DNA of 36,544 nucleotides from positions 1-36,544 of the IMG/VR virus record IMGVR_UViG_3300037200_000006. One strand, given 5' to 3'. Within the stretch, counting starts at the first letter, position 1, and every line of letters begins with the position of its first letter. Source of the stretch: a virus. A program made the position numbers and the translations under genes. Below the pieces are notes generated by a model. It saw only the letters and a program-made list of their open reading frames with translations, ran no database searches and was not told the origin of the DNA. Below are positions 17,209 to 24,931 of this stretch, in pieces.

Positions 17209-17904
17209 TCACGGACTCCCGATCCCGCACTGAATCGACTGCATCACCACCGTGCCGGTGCCCGACGTGATGGTGAGTCGGTGCGCGAAAATCGGCTGGT
17301 TGGCGTATTGCGCCTCGCGGTTGGTGGTCTGCCCGACCAGCGTGGCGTTCGGCCATGCCAGGGGCGGCACGTAGCTCGCGGGCTCAAGGCTCCATTGCTG
17401 CGGCTGCGGCACCAAGCTCGTGCCCATCTTGTTCGGATCGTCGTAGGTATGCTCGACGGTGTAGGTGGCCGAACCCGAGGCGATGGACACCGCCACCGAC
17501 AGCATCCAGGTCGGCGACATCCAGTTGTCCATCACCCACGGCGACGAGGCGGTGGAGCTTGAGCCGGCGGTGATCGCGCCGGCGGTGGCACCCGACACCG
17601 AAATCTGCGTCACTGTCAGGAAGTCGAGTGCGGTGTTGATGGCTCCGCTGCTGCTGACGCCGGTGACGCTGCTGCTGATGGCAGCGCCCGATCCGTTGGT
17701 GCCGTACACCACGAACACGATGGCTGAATCGCTGCCATTGCTGGCGATCGAGACGCGACGCGGAATGGTGAACGTCGCCACGCCGGCGGTGGCGAGGCTG
17801 CCATTGATCGTCAGGTTGCCAGCGCCAGCCGGAGTTTGCGACGCGGCAACCGCCGTGGCGGACGATGCCGGGACCGCCAGGATGATGACCGATGGATTCG
17901 ACAC
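17209..17904 (-). CDS. Beta-rich virion protein following the capsid (231 aa)
   Basis: A GTG at 17904 is the only reasonable start; its ribosome-binding site is poor. The protein begins SNPSVIILAVP, then TPAGAGNLTINGSLAT, then a beta-sandwich-like segment RRVSIASNGSDSAIVFVVYG...GAITAGSS (about 49-118), a pattern seen in phage virion proteins near the capsid gene. The C-terminal half has many Trp/Pro residues and a hydrophobic SPTWMLSVAVSIASGS stretch. The beta segment resembles a region near 270-345 of the upstream 421-residue protein, suggesting a shared decoration-type domain. Exact role unknown. Confidence 0.8.
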   Translation of the reverse strand: MSNPSVIILAVPASSATAVAASQTPAGAGNLTINGSLATAGVATFTIPRRVSIASNGSDSAIVFVVYGTNGSGAAISSSVTGVSSSGAINTALDFLTVTQISVSGATAGAITAGSSSTASSPWVMDNWMSPTWMLSVAVSIASGSATYTVEHTYDDPNKMGTSLVPQPQQWSLEPASYVPPLAWPNATLVGQTTNREAQYANQPIFAHRLTITSGTGTVVMQSIQCGIGSP

Positions 17905-17946
17905 GGATCAAACCCAAGGAGAAAATGGCGCGGAGGTTGCCACGGC

Positions 17947-19212
17947 TCAGGCTTGCGTCTGCCCGAACAGCCACTGCGGGGCCGCAGTCGTCGCCAGCAG
18001 CATCTGCGATACCGGCACCATGTTCGTCAGCGTCAGCCGGCGGCCGGTCAGCGTCAGCGTGGAGAGCGAACCGTTCGACGCCGCCGCGTTGGTGATCGGC
18101 GTGCCGGCACCCGATGCCGACACCTGCACCGTGCCGCGCACATCGCCCGTGGTGGACGTGGCCGGCGAGGTGGTGTCCGGCACGGTGAACCCCACGCCGG
18201 TCAGCGCGAGGCCGTTGTAGGTGTCAACGGTGTCGTCCCAGGTCGCGGCGAAGTAGCCGAAGCCGAACGTGTCGCTGGTGCCAACCGAGATGTTGATGGT
18301 GTCGGTGTAGCTCGTCGTCACCGAGCCGATGTACTTGAACGCCTTCTTGCCATAGGTGACGGCCGCACCAGCCGGCACGGTGATCGCCTCGCTCATCGGC
18401 TCGCCGTAGATGTCCCAGCCGCGCACGGTGACGGTGCCGCCGACGCCGCTGGTCAGCGATGTCACACTCACGCCGCGCGCCACGCACTGCCGCGAGTCCA
18501 GGAACAGGCCCGACCCGCCCGCGATCCACGGCGAGGCGGACAGCGGCACGGGATAGCCCAACTCTGACGGCCCCCACAGATCGCCGGTGCCGATGGGTGC
18601 CGTGGTGTTGGTCGCCAGCGGCAGGTTGGGGCCGACCGTGATCGTGGTTGCCGTCGGCGCGGTCAGGAAGTTGGTCAGCAGCGGAATGGTGCCGCCCGAG
18701 TTGCCGACGCCGCCGATCACCAGCGGCATTCCGGCGGTGAAGATGCTGCTGTCCACCACGGTGATGGTGGCGCTCGCCGACGTGCAGTTGCCGTAGCAGA
18801 ACCCGAAATCCAGCCCGAGCGCCGCCGTCGTCACCGTGCCGCCGTTGATGGACCCGACCATCGGCCGGATCGGCACGTTCAGCGTCACGCCCAACGAGGC
18901 CGCAGCCAGCGTGACAGCGCCGGTTGCGGGAGCCTGCGCCGCCGCGATCTTGGCCGCGCCCAGCGCCACGGGGATCTGCCCGACACCGCGCAGCAGCGGG
19001 CACTCATAGTGGAGCGCCGCCGCGCCGGTGAAGCCGTTGATCTTGTCCTTGACGTAGAAGAACCTCGGATCGAACACCGAGTAGCCCTTGTAGGAGCCAC
19101 TCGGCCCGCTGCCCTCCGTGCCTGCCCCGACCGCCTGCCCGAACTGCGCGGCGGTGATGTTGTTCAGCGGGCCATAAGCGAAGAGCGGACCCGTTACTGC
19201 GGTTGCAGCCAT
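17947..19212 (-). CDS. Virion protein downstream of the major capsid protein (421 aa)
   Basis: Starts at an ATG 31 bases after the capsid stop with a GAGGTG ribosome-binding site. The protein is Ala/Thr/Gly/Val-rich and almost entirely beta. Its first 80 residues include YKGYSVFDPRFFYVKDKI, the middle has TIPLLTNFLTAPTATTITVG, and residues about 270-345 (CVARGVSVTSLTSG...) resemble the beta domain of the next gene. There are no transmembrane or enzyme motifs. Position and composition suggest a head decoration or head-completion protein. I do not recognise a named family. Confidence 0.8.
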   Translation of the reverse strand: MAATAVTGPLFAYGPLNNITAAQFGQAVGAGTEGSGPSGSYKGYSVFDPRFFYVKDKINGFTGAAALHYECPLLRGVGQIPVALGAAKIAAAQAPATGAVTLAAASLGVTLNVPIRPMVGSINGGTVTTAALGLDFGFCYGNCTSASATITVVDSSIFTAGMPLVIGGVGNSGGTIPLLTNFLTAPTATTITVGPNLPLATNTTAPIGTGDLWGPSELGYPVPLSASPWIAGGSGLFLDSRQCVARGVSVTSLTSGVGGTVTVRGWDIYGEPMSEAITVPAGAAVTYGKKAFKYIGSVTTSYTDTINISVGTSDTFGFGYFAATWDDTVDTYNGLALTGVGFTVPDTTSPATSTTGDVRGTVQVSASGAGTPITNAAASNGSLSTLTLTGRRLTLTNMVPVSQMLLATTAAPQWLFGQTQA

Positions 19213-19243
19213 AGCGACACCTCAAGTATTGTGCAAGTATCGC

Positions 19244-20152
19244 TCAGTTCGTCGGGTAGAACCCAACGGCGCAGCGCCAGTCATCGTAGCCCATGTAGTA
19301 GCGTTCGTACGCACTGACCATGAGATTATTCGTCGTGAAGTCGGTCTGCATACTAGTTTCGAAAGCCTCACGTTCCAGGCAGATCAGGCCGCCGGCATCG
19401 GACAGCACGAACCACGCATACGGCGAGGTCAGGAAGTCCATGACCACGTAGCCGTCGCGTAAGTCGTTGTTTTCCTTGATCGACCAGATATCGTTGTCTG
19501 CGGTTCCGGGCCGGAGTTCGGTCTCCATCAGCCGCTTGGCGACGTGGCGCTGCTCGACCGGCACCACCAGTTTCTTGCCCTGCGAGCCGTAGAGCAGCCC
19601 GGCGTTGTCGCGGAAGCGGCGGATCATGTTGTTCGCCAGCATCAGCGATGCTTCGTTTAGGCCAACCTGGACTGTCGGCGTGTTCGGCACCGTGTAGCCG
19701 TCGACGGGATGGTTGGGGGCGAACAGTGCGAGGTTGTCGCCGCCGATCGACGGGTTGATCACGTTGCCGGTGTTCAGCGTGGCCGCGCCCATGATCTCCT
19801 TCATCTGGCGATAGGAGCGCGCGAGGCCGAGGTTGGCGGCGTTGAACGCGGTCTTGTACAGGTTGTCGGCCAGCGCCTCGCGGGTGAACGCATAGCCAAG
19901 GCCGAACGCGACGTGCAGATGGTTGTAGGTCCATCGCGTGCCGGCGTTGTTGTCGAACTGCGTCGGCGCGCCGGTGGTCTTGAGTTGCGGCAGCGGCAGG
20001 TAGCGCACGGAGACGGTCTTTTCGACCTCCATGTGCGACTGGCCCTTGGCGTAGACGCTGGACCACTGGACCGGCATCTCGTTGTAAAGGCCCTTGATCT
20101 TGCGAACGCCGGGCAGCAGCAACGGCGCGATCTGGGAGGTGGAAATTGCCAT
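19244..20152 (-). CDS. Major capsid protein (302 aa)
   Basis: The length, operon position after the scaffold and decoration-like genes, and sequence (LLLPGVRKIKGLYNEMP; FTREALADNLYKTAFNAA; the loop ALFAPNHPVDGY; KKLVVPVEQRHVAKRLMETE; the C-terminal YERYYMGYDDWRCAVGFY) match HK97-fold major capsid proteins of the Mu gpT-like group. The ATG is 12 bases after the previous stop with GAGGGG upstream. No obvious N-terminal delta domain is present, which agrees with the separate scaffold gene at 22282-23283. Many copies should form the icosahedral shell. Confidence 0.9.
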   Translation of the reverse strand: MAISTSQIAPLLLPGVRKIKGLYNEMPVQWSSVYAKGQSHMEVEKTVSVRYLPLPQLKTTGAPTQFDNNAGTRWTYNHLHVAFGLGYAFTREALADNLYKTAFNAANLGLARSYRQMKEIMGAATLNTGNVINPSIGGDNLALFAPNHPVDGYTVPNTPTVQVGLNEASLMLANNMIRRFRDNAGLLYGSQGKKLVVPVEQRHVAKRLMETELRPGTADNDIWSIKENNDLRDGYVVMDFLTSPYAWFVLSDAGGLICLEREAFETSMQTDFTTNNLMVSAYERYYMGYDDWRCAVGFYPTN

Positions 20153-20164
20153 GACCGTTGCCCC

Positions 20165-20773
20165 TCAGATGCCGGTTGCGTTGAGCACGGAGGAGGTATT
20201 GAACCGCACCGTGATCCACGGATTGGTGTTCGCCGGATCGTTCGGTCCTCCTGTGACGCCGGCCAGGCCGGTGATTCGGAATGGGAAGGTCGCCGTTGTG
20301 GCAACGCTGGACCCGTCCAGCACCAGGGTCGAATTGCCCGCCGCGTTGGGCGCGCCGTTGGTGCCGGTGAGAAAATTGATGTTGTTGCCGATCCAGGACT
20401 GCACGAATGGACCGCCGCTGACCTGGACGATGAACTCGGAGAACGGATCGCTGTAGACCAGACATCCCACGTCGGCGGCTGGATTGGCCGTGGTGGGCCA
20501 CGAACCGTTCAGGCCGTGCATGTATTGCTGCGCCGAGGAATCGTAGTAGGGCAGAACGTCGGAGAACACGCCGAGTATGTTGGCATCGTCGAACGCGCCC
20601 AGCACCACGTAGCCCTGGCTGCCGCCGGTGCCGATCTTGACGATATCGCCCTTGCCGATGGCAGTGGCGTAGCCCGCTTTGATGGTGAACTGGTTGCCCT
20701 GGTAGGTGTTCGCGCCGCTGATGACGTTGCGGCTGAAACTCAGCCCACTGGGGGCGAGGAGATTGGTCGCCAT
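20165..20773 (-). CDS. Head decoration-type / minor head protein (202 aa)
   Basis: Begins MATNLLAPSGLSFSRNVISG, a start I know from phage proteins encoded immediately before the major capsid gene. It continues as a Gly/Ser/Thr-rich beta protein (VKIGTGGSQGYVVLGAF; YSDPFSEFIVQVSGGPF). Likely a decoration or stabilisation protein on the head, though a minor head role is possible. It opens the capsid transcription block after a 410-base noncoding gap and has only a weak ribosome-binding site. The stop is 12 bases before the capsid ATG. Confidence 0.8.
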   Translation of the reverse strand: MATNLLAPSGLSFSRNVISGANTYQGNQFTIKAGYATAIGKGDIVKIGTGGSQGYVVLGAFDDANILGVFSDVLPYYDSSAQQYMHGLNGSWPTTANPAADVGCLVYSDPFSEFIVQVSGGPFVQSWIGNNINFLTGTNGAPNAAGNSTLVLDGSSVATTATFPFRITGLAGVTGGPNDPANTNPWITVRFNTSSVLNATGI

Positions 20774-20879
20774 GTGCGCAAGGCTTTCGGTCGGACCAAC
20801 CGAGACCCTTCGGAGCGTCGGGTCTGGTGGTCGGGAGAGCGAAAGCCATCGGCCGGCGCGGCGTCAGGCGGTAGAGGGA

Positions 20880-20905
20880 GCCGCCGGCTCAGGGGAACCG
20901 GCGGC
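20880..20905 (-). other. 8-bp inverted repeat (GCCGCCGG / CCGGCGGC)
   Basis: Eight-base arms, all G/C, with a 10-base loop, lie about 107 bases before the decoration-type gene start. No T-run follows on either strand, so it is not a classical terminator. It would form a stable 5' leader hairpin if the capsid transcript starts upstream of it. Confidence 0.4.
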
Positions 20906-21141
20906 GTGGGCGCGGAAGGCGGGGGCGATGCGAGTCATTTGCAGCGTTGCGCGGATTGGCGGCGAAACGCAAGGGCTATTTGCGGATGGGCGGCGGCGTG
21001 CTACACTCACCCCGCTGCGGCGGATTCAGGGCTTGATCGTGCCCGTCGGCACCGAAGATGGATCTCATTCAGACCAGCGCGAGTCCAAAGGGCTGTGACA
21101 CGGCCAGCCACGCGCCCTGAGTGCCAAATTCGCCGGCGGAT

Positions 21142-21157
21142 CACACTTGCCAGTGTG
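21142..21157 (-). terminator. Possible stem-loop terminator or processing site (CACACT-TGCC-AGTGTG)
   Basis: A perfect six-base stem with a four-base loop begins 27 bases after the stop of the 216-residue gene. No U-tract follows on the minus strand, so termination would be inefficient or factor-dependent. It may be an RNA-processing hairpin instead. Confidence 0.35.
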
Positions 21158-21183
21158 GCTTTGGGCCACGCCCGCCGCAGCAA

Positions 21184-21834
21184 CTACCCACGCCCATGCA
21201 CCCCAACCTCACCCTCGACGATGACGTTCGTCGCCTCGCGCGCCAGCCGAATGCCGCGAATGTCGCTTATGCCCTCATGTCCCTGAACCCGACCGTCTAT
21301 CGCGCCTTGCACGCGGTCGCGCTTTTGCTGCTCGGCCGCCTCCCAGTCCTCCTGCTTGGCCTGCTGGGTCAGATGCATTGGCCGCATATACAGCCGTTGG
21401 CCGCGCGTTTCGATGAAACCAGAATTGGACGCAAGCCCCGGCATGTCGGACGCCGGAACCGGACGCCAGCCGCCATCCTGCTCGTATGAGTTGAGGTCGG
21501 CGCGATCCACCGGCTGCGTATAGACCGTAATGACGAGATATTGGTAATCCCAGCCGCGCTTTTGCAGATGCTTGGGCACATGGAAAGCGCCGATCTGCCG
21601 ATCATTGCGCGATACGCGGCGCACCTCGCCGACTGGGTTCTCCTCGCGCATCGGCGCGGCGCGTTCGTTGTCCGATGGCTGGGCCACCCCCGCGTTGCGC
21701 GCATCGTCGGCGACACGCGGCTCATGGCTGCGGGCCGGCTTGGTGCGGGTGATCTTGCGCGGCTTGCCCTTCGGCCAGCCCTGGCGCTTGGGCGGAGGGG
21801 GCGCGTCGAGAACGGGGACCATTGTGTCGCTCAT
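21184..21834 (-). CDS. Head-operon protein with basic N-terminus (216 aa)
   Basis: The ATG overlaps the previous stop (ATGA). Residues 12-40 are Pro/Lys/Arg-rich (KRQGWPKGKPRKITRTK), resembling AT-hook or other DNA-contact tails. Residues about 40-80 are charged and probably flexible. From about 90 there is a folded domain (GWDYQYLVITVYTQ; GGWRPVPASDMPGLAS; RLYMRPMHL) of a kind I recall in phage proteins near head genes. It ends in helices. Function is unknown; DNA or capsid-interior binding is suggested by the basic tail. It is the last gene before the 410-base gap. Confidence 0.8.
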   Translation of the reverse strand: MSDTMVPVLDAPPPPKRQGWPKGKPRKITRTKPARSHEPRVADDARNAGVAQPSDNERAAPMREENPVGEVRRVSRNDRQIGAFHVPKHLQKRGWDYQYLVITVYTQPVDRADLNSYEQDGGWRPVPASDMPGLASNSGFIETRGQRLYMRPMHLTQQAKQEDWEAAEQQKRDRVQGAIDGRVQGHEGISDIRGIRLAREATNVIVEGEVGVHGRG

Positions 21835-22115
21835 TGTTTTTCCTGCCGTGCGGCTATCCAGAGCTTCATAAACTTTTCGTAATTACAGCTAATGCGACGA
21901 CCACCCGGAGCGCCGTCGTTGGCGAGCCTTACGTCGGTGGCCTCGTCGCCATAGGGCGATGCCAAGGCAACCGCTTGCAGGTCCATCGACAGGTGAGAGT
22001 GCCATGACGGCACAAACTTGGCAGCAGCTTCGCTCCACACCAGATCGCAGTCGCATTGGAACTCATACACCGTGCGCACAATGTGGCGCGGCGGGGAGGA
22101 TGGATCACCGCTCAT
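21831..22115 (-). CDS. Hypothetical protein (94 aa)
   Basis: I chose the ATG at 22115, which overlaps the preceding stop as ATGA; the open frame extends further upstream but only into the neighbouring gene. The sequence has three Cys (FQCDCDLVW and ISCNYEK) and an otherwise mixed composition with no signal peptide or membrane span. No family recognised. It is coupled to the 216-residue gene by another ATGA. Confidence 0.7.
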   Translation of the reverse strand: MSGDPSSPPRHIVRTVYEFQCDCDLVWSEAAAKFVPSWHSHLSMDLQAVALASPYGDEATDVRLANDGAPGGRRISCNYEKFMKLWIAARQEKQ

Positions 22116-22279
22116 CGGGACTGCCCCATTTCCATTGTGATCGCCCAAATGCGCTCGGCTTCGGTTTCCTGCGGGAGAAGCGGAGCAACCAACCGGCACC
22201 CGGGGTATGGATTATCGATCGGCGGCCTCTGCCGAAGCAGTTCCAGCCACTTCGTCTTTTCGTCTTCCAATATACTCAT
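22112..22279 (-). CDS. Small hypothetical protein (55 aa)
   Basis: Starts at an ATG just after the TAA of the scaffold gene, whose last codons supply a GGAG/GCGGAA ribosome-binding region. It is short, starts with a charged helix (MSILEDEKTKWLELL), has a Pro-rich middle and ends in an acidic helix. No family recognised. The ATGA overlap with the next gene supports that it is translated. Confidence 0.65.
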   Translation of the reverse strand: MSILEDEKTKWLELLRQRPPIDNPYPGCRLVAPLLPQETEAERIWAITMEMGQSR

Positions 22280-22281
22280 CG

Positions 22282-23283
22282 TTAATTCCGCTCCCCCTCC
22301 TGCTGCCACCCGCCGTCGCCGCCGGCCTGGCGTTCCTCGGCAATCAGCACCTGTTCGTAGATATAATCGCCGAGGTTCATATTGGAAATCCTGGCACCCT
22401 CCTCGAAATTCCCCCTCAGATGCTTTGCCACAGCGACACCCACGTTTCCATCGCTCTTTCGCGTCACACTCACCGGCCCCAGCGGCGTCTGCACCGTTCC
22501 GCCGCGCCCGTTGCCGCCCGAACCGCCGCGCGACGGCGGCGCTCCGTTGTATGACTGGCGGGGTTCTGGCATGGGTTCGGTCCTCTGAGTGCGTCCGCCA
22601 TCGAGCGTCGCAGCGGCTTCGTCCAAGGCGCGGAAGTAGGCCGGGGAATCCGGCGCCACGCCGTCGGCCACGAGATCGGTGTGCGCCGCGATCATCGCCG
22701 CCTTGTAGCCGCGATCACTGTTGAAGCGCGGGTGTGCGGCAATCCATGCCTGCGCGGCCGCTGACGTGCCACCCTGTGGCTGTTGGGGCTGTTGCTGCGG
22801 CTGTCCCGCCTGCTGCATCTGCCCGGCGGCACTGGTCGGATCGCCGGCCTTCATTGCCGCCAGTTCGCCGGCCGCCTGCGCCGCGCGATAGGTCGCCGCC
22901 GACAGTTCCTCGTTGGCCTTCATCTCGGCATCGAGATCGCCAGACTCGCGCGCCACCCGCATCGCCTGCCGCGCCCGCGTCTGGTCGGATGTCGCGGCCT
23001 CGACCGCCGCCGCCACCGCCGCGCTGCGATCCGTCGCCCGGCCAGCCAAGGCACGCGCCGCCTCGCGTTCGGCTCGCGTGCGCGCCTCACGTTCTTGCGC
23101 CAACGTCGCATCCCGTGCCTGGATGGCGCGCCGCGCGTCGGCCAGTTCCTGCTCGGCGTCGGGCTGCGCGTTGTCGTCGCCCGACAACACGGCAACCTCC
23201 GGCGCATCGGTCATGGCGCGCTCGGGTCGTTCGCGGCTCCGACGACGCGCTTCGGGGGCTTCGACGGTGATGGAGTCAGACAT
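22282..23283 (-). CDS. Scaffolding protein (333 aa)
   Basis: Two genes from the decoration-type gene and close to the capsid gene, this is an Ala/Glu/Gln/Arg-rich protein with a long coiled coil (about 38-150: ELADARRAIQARDATLAQ onward), a Gln/Pro-rich spacer (about 155-175), a helical middle and a Gly/Arg-rich linker before a basic C-terminal helical domain (about 270-325). That layout, a helical rod with a basic capsid-binding C-terminus, is typical of phage scaffolds. No protease motif is visible. The ATG has GGAG upstream, right after the previous TAA. Confidence 0.8.
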   Translation of the reverse strand: MSDSITVEAPEARRRSRERPERAMTDAPEVAVLSGDDNAQPDAEQELADARRAIQARDATLAQEREARTRAEREAARALAGRATDRSAAVAAAVEAATSDQTRARQAMRVARESGDLDAEMKANEELSAATYRAAQAAGELAAMKAGDPTSAAGQMQQAGQPQQQPQQPQGGTSAAAQAWIAAHPRFNSDRGYKAAMIAAHTDLVADGVAPDSPAYFRALDEAAATLDGGRTQRTEPMPEPRQSYNGAPPSRGGSGGNGRGGTVQTPLGPVSVTRKSDGNVGVAVAKHLRGNFEEGARISNMNLGDYIYEQVLIAEERQAGGDGGWQQEGERN

Positions 23284-23289
23284 GCTAAA

Positions 23290-23502
23290 TTACTCCGCAG
23301 CCGATGGCGGTTGCGCGTGGAACTCTTTCAGAATCCAGTTCTCGCCCGGCAATTCGCGATGAAGGCAAAAGGACCATTTCTTCCCATCAGCGCACGGTGA
23401 GGGCCACCAAAGGTCCAACTCTTCCCACGTTGGGGAGAAAGGGACCGATCCATTCAATTGTACCCTAGTTGTCGCCGTTAGAATCATTTCTCTTTCAGAC
23501 AT
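23290..23502 (-). CDS. Small hypothetical protein (70 aa)
   Basis: I chose the ATG at 23502 because GGAG lies seven bases upstream; a TTG at 23520 would overlap the previous stop but is a weaker start. The protein is Trp-rich (FSPTWEELDLWWPSP; KWSFCLHREL; NWILKEFH) and has no membrane span. No family recognised. It separates the GroES-like gene from the scaffold. Confidence 0.65.
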   Translation of the reverse strand: MSEREMILTATTRVQLNGSVPFSPTWEELDLWWPSPCADGKKWSFCLHRELPGENWILKEFHAQPPSAAE

Positions 23503-23516
23503 TACTTGCTCCGAGG

Positions 23517-24014
23517 TCAAACAATACTATGCGGCCTGGCCGCGCGCCCGATGATATCGTCGTCCTTGACAATCCGGCACGGCCAGCCGTCCCAGTCGTA
23601 AACGTCCATCGGATCGCCGCGACGGTCTGGCACCTTCACCCGCGCCGCGCCTTCGCCCTGCATCGAAATCGGCGTGCCGTCCTGCGACCGCAGGAACACC
23701 CAATCGCCCACGGTGGGCGGCGGCGCATCGCCGAACATCGCCTTCGCGTAGCTCTCATCGCCCTGGAACGCATCCGGCCCGCACTTCAGGATCAACACCA
23801 CCTTGCCCTGGTAGATGTCCTCCTTCTGCATCTTGGTGCCGGCGATCAGGCCGCCCGCCGTGAAGTTCGGCCGGATGTAGACGGCCACGATCACCTGCTG
23901 GCCGAACACCTCCAGGTCGCCGATGTCGCCGATCTGGTGGTAAATCTGCGCCTTGGCGCTCTCGTAGTTCTCGTGATGCCAGTTGTGCAGGTTGGATACA
24001 GTGTCGCTGCTCAT
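23517..24014 (-). CDS. GroES/Cpn10-like chaperonin cofactor (165 aa)
   Basis: The order of short segments follows GroES: EVFGQQVIVAVYIRP with a following mobile-loop-like segment and GGLIAG, then QGKVVLILKCGPDAFQ, then TVGDWVFLR, then a C-terminal CRIVKDDDIIG that matches the GroES end (VLIMSESDILAI type). Insertions near GDESYAKAMFG and after SMQGEGAARV explain the greater length (165 against about 97). By analogy with T4 gp31 it may team with host GroEL to fold the capsid or another virion protein; it lies upstream of scaffold and capsid. Start by ATGA overlap at 24014. Similarity judged by eye, so the call is probable, not proven. Confidence 0.7.
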   Translation of the reverse strand: MSSDTVSNLHNWHHENYESAKAQIYHQIGDIGDLEVFGQQVIVAVYIRPNFTAGGLIAGTKMQKEDIYQGKVVLILKCGPDAFQGDESYAKAMFGDAPPPTVGDWVFLRSQDGTPISMQGEGAARVKVPDRRGDPMDVYDWDGWPCRIVKDDDIIGRAARPHSIV

Positions 24015-24229
24015 TGGCACGTCTCCGCAAACTTCTGCATGAAATGCCACAGGGAGTCAGATAAAATGTCGCCCCCATGTGGCCATCTCCGATTGCCGCC
24101 ATTGGCGTCGATGGCGGCCATGACCTGAAAAGCGGCTTCGCCGAGATTTTCTGGGCGCGCGAGATTCAATTCCTGAACCCGACGATCACTATCGGGAGCC
24201 TTAGGTAGAATTTGGAATGGTTCGCTCAT
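24011..24229 (-). CDS. Small hypothetical protein (72 aa)
   Basis: ATG at 24229 overlaps the stop of the small membrane protein gene (ATGA), and it ends in ATGA with the GroES-like gene. The sequence (MSEPFQILPKAPDSDRRVQE, then LGEAAFQVMAAIDANGGNRRW) is soluble and mixed alpha/beta. I do not recognise a family. The tight stop-start coupling on both sides supports that it is real. Confidence 0.7.
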   Translation of the reverse strand: MSEPFQILPKAPDSDRRVQELNLARPENLGEAAFQVMAAIDANGGNRRWPHGGDILSDSLWHFMQKFAETCQ

Positions 24230-24357
24230 TGATGGTGCCCTATCACAAGCTCAAACAGGACACCGAAGTAAAAACCAAGCATAGCGGCCCACAGGATGTA
24301 TTTCCATGCCAAACTACTAAGCGGCGGGTCTGCCGTACCGTTCTTGGTGTCGCTCAT
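24226..24357 (-). CDS. Single-span membrane microprotein (43 aa)
   Basis: A short gene linked to both neighbours by ATGA overlaps. Residues 1-15 are polar (MSDTKNGTADPPLSS), residues about 20-39 form one hydrophobic, aromatic-rich membrane span (YILWAAMLGFYFGVLFELVI), and a HHQ tail follows. One span with a polar N-terminus could fit a small holin, antiholin or membrane anchor, but no lysis gene is recognisable nearby. Function unknown. Confidence 0.65.
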   Translation of the reverse strand: MSDTKNGTADPPLSSLAWKYILWAAMLGFYFGVLFELVIGHHQ

Positions 24358-24542
24358 CCGTGCAAATCTCTATACCGCTGTTGGAGAACCAGAAGCGCGT
24401 CGCGCAGTCCGGTAACATAGCCCTGATTGAAACGCATCTGATCCAGCGTATCGTTCCGGTTGTCCGTGAGATAGCCCGCATGTGCATCCACGAGTTGCTG
24501 CAACTCATCGCGCACGGTATCGCGCAGGATGTTGGCGCTCAC
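24354..24542 (-). CDS. Small helical hypothetical protein (62 aa)
   Basis: A GTG at 24542 overlaps the preceding TGA as GTGA, and the gene ends in ATGA with the membrane microprotein. The protein is entirely helical and charged (VRDELQQLVDAHAGYLTD; QGYVTGLRDALLVLQQRYRD), of a kind common in phage head operons where a QGYxxGLRDAL segment recurs. Function unknown; a coiled-coil assembly partner is possible. Confidence 0.7.
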   Translation of the reverse strand: MSANILRDTVRDELQQLVDAHAGYLTDNRNDTLDQMRFNQGYVTGLRDALLVLQQRYRDLHG

Positions 24543-24931
24543 GGTGGCGGTGCGGGCTTCGGGGTCGGTGCCGCGTCCCCCGCCTTCTCCAGCGCCTTCG
24601 CGCCCGCGCCGACGGGCGTCTCGCCCAATGTCGCCACAATACCGGCAGGGATTATCTTGTCGGTGTTCCCCGCCTTCTCGGCCGCCCGCGACGCCCGTGC
24701 GGCGTCCATCGCCGCCTGCTGCGCGCTCGCTTCCCTACCCGCCTCGGGGAAGTGCTTCGCCGTGTGGACGGCGATGGCGGCCTCGCGCGCCTGCTCGGCG
24801 TTCTCAGCCTTGGGCGAATACGTCTCCGCCCGATCGCCGTCGTGGATCTCCACCATCCAGCCGCCCTTGGCGTCGCCGCCCGGCGTGATCGTCCAATCCT
24901 TGTGCAGCGGGGGCTTGTCCATGCGAGGCAT
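24539..24931 (-). CDS. Hypothetical protein with Pro/Ala-rich tail (130 aa)
   Basis: The start ATG overlaps the previous stop (TGATG). Residues 10-40 (DWTITPGGDAKGGWMVEI) look like a small beta unit, residues about 43-90 are Ala/Glu helical, and the C-terminus is a Pro/Ala/Lys-rich flexible tail ending PTPKPAPPP. No family recognised. It follows the Gp49-family gene directly, so the two may act together, but nothing in the sequence shows how. Confidence 0.7.
   Translation of the reverse strand: MPRMDKPPLHKDWTITPGGDAKGGWMVEIHDGDRAETYSPKAENAEQAREAAIAVHTAKHFPEAGREASAQQAAMDAARASRAAEKAGNTDKIIPAGIVATLGETPVGAGAKALEKAGDAAPTPKPAPPP

Larger units (their letters stand above)
20774..21183. other. 410-base noncoding gap before the capsid block
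   Basis: No credible gene fits on either strand; minus-strand ATG frames here are under 30 codons. Two inverted repeats are present (21142-21157 and 20880-20905). A near-repeat GCGGATTGGCGGC / GCGGATGGGCGGC occurs around 20950-20996. No convincing -35/-10 pair can be named by eye. A promoter, terminator or RNA-processing site here would explain the break between the scaffold and capsid blocks. Confidence 0.7.

Noticed and set aside
20880-20905. Rho-independent terminator
   Set aside because: The GC stem is not followed by a T-run on either strand; kept only as an inverted repeat.
19709-21286. 525-codon plus-strand frame across the capsid region
   Set aside because: Antisense to the capsid and decoration-type genes and the gap; no start signal and no protein-like pattern.
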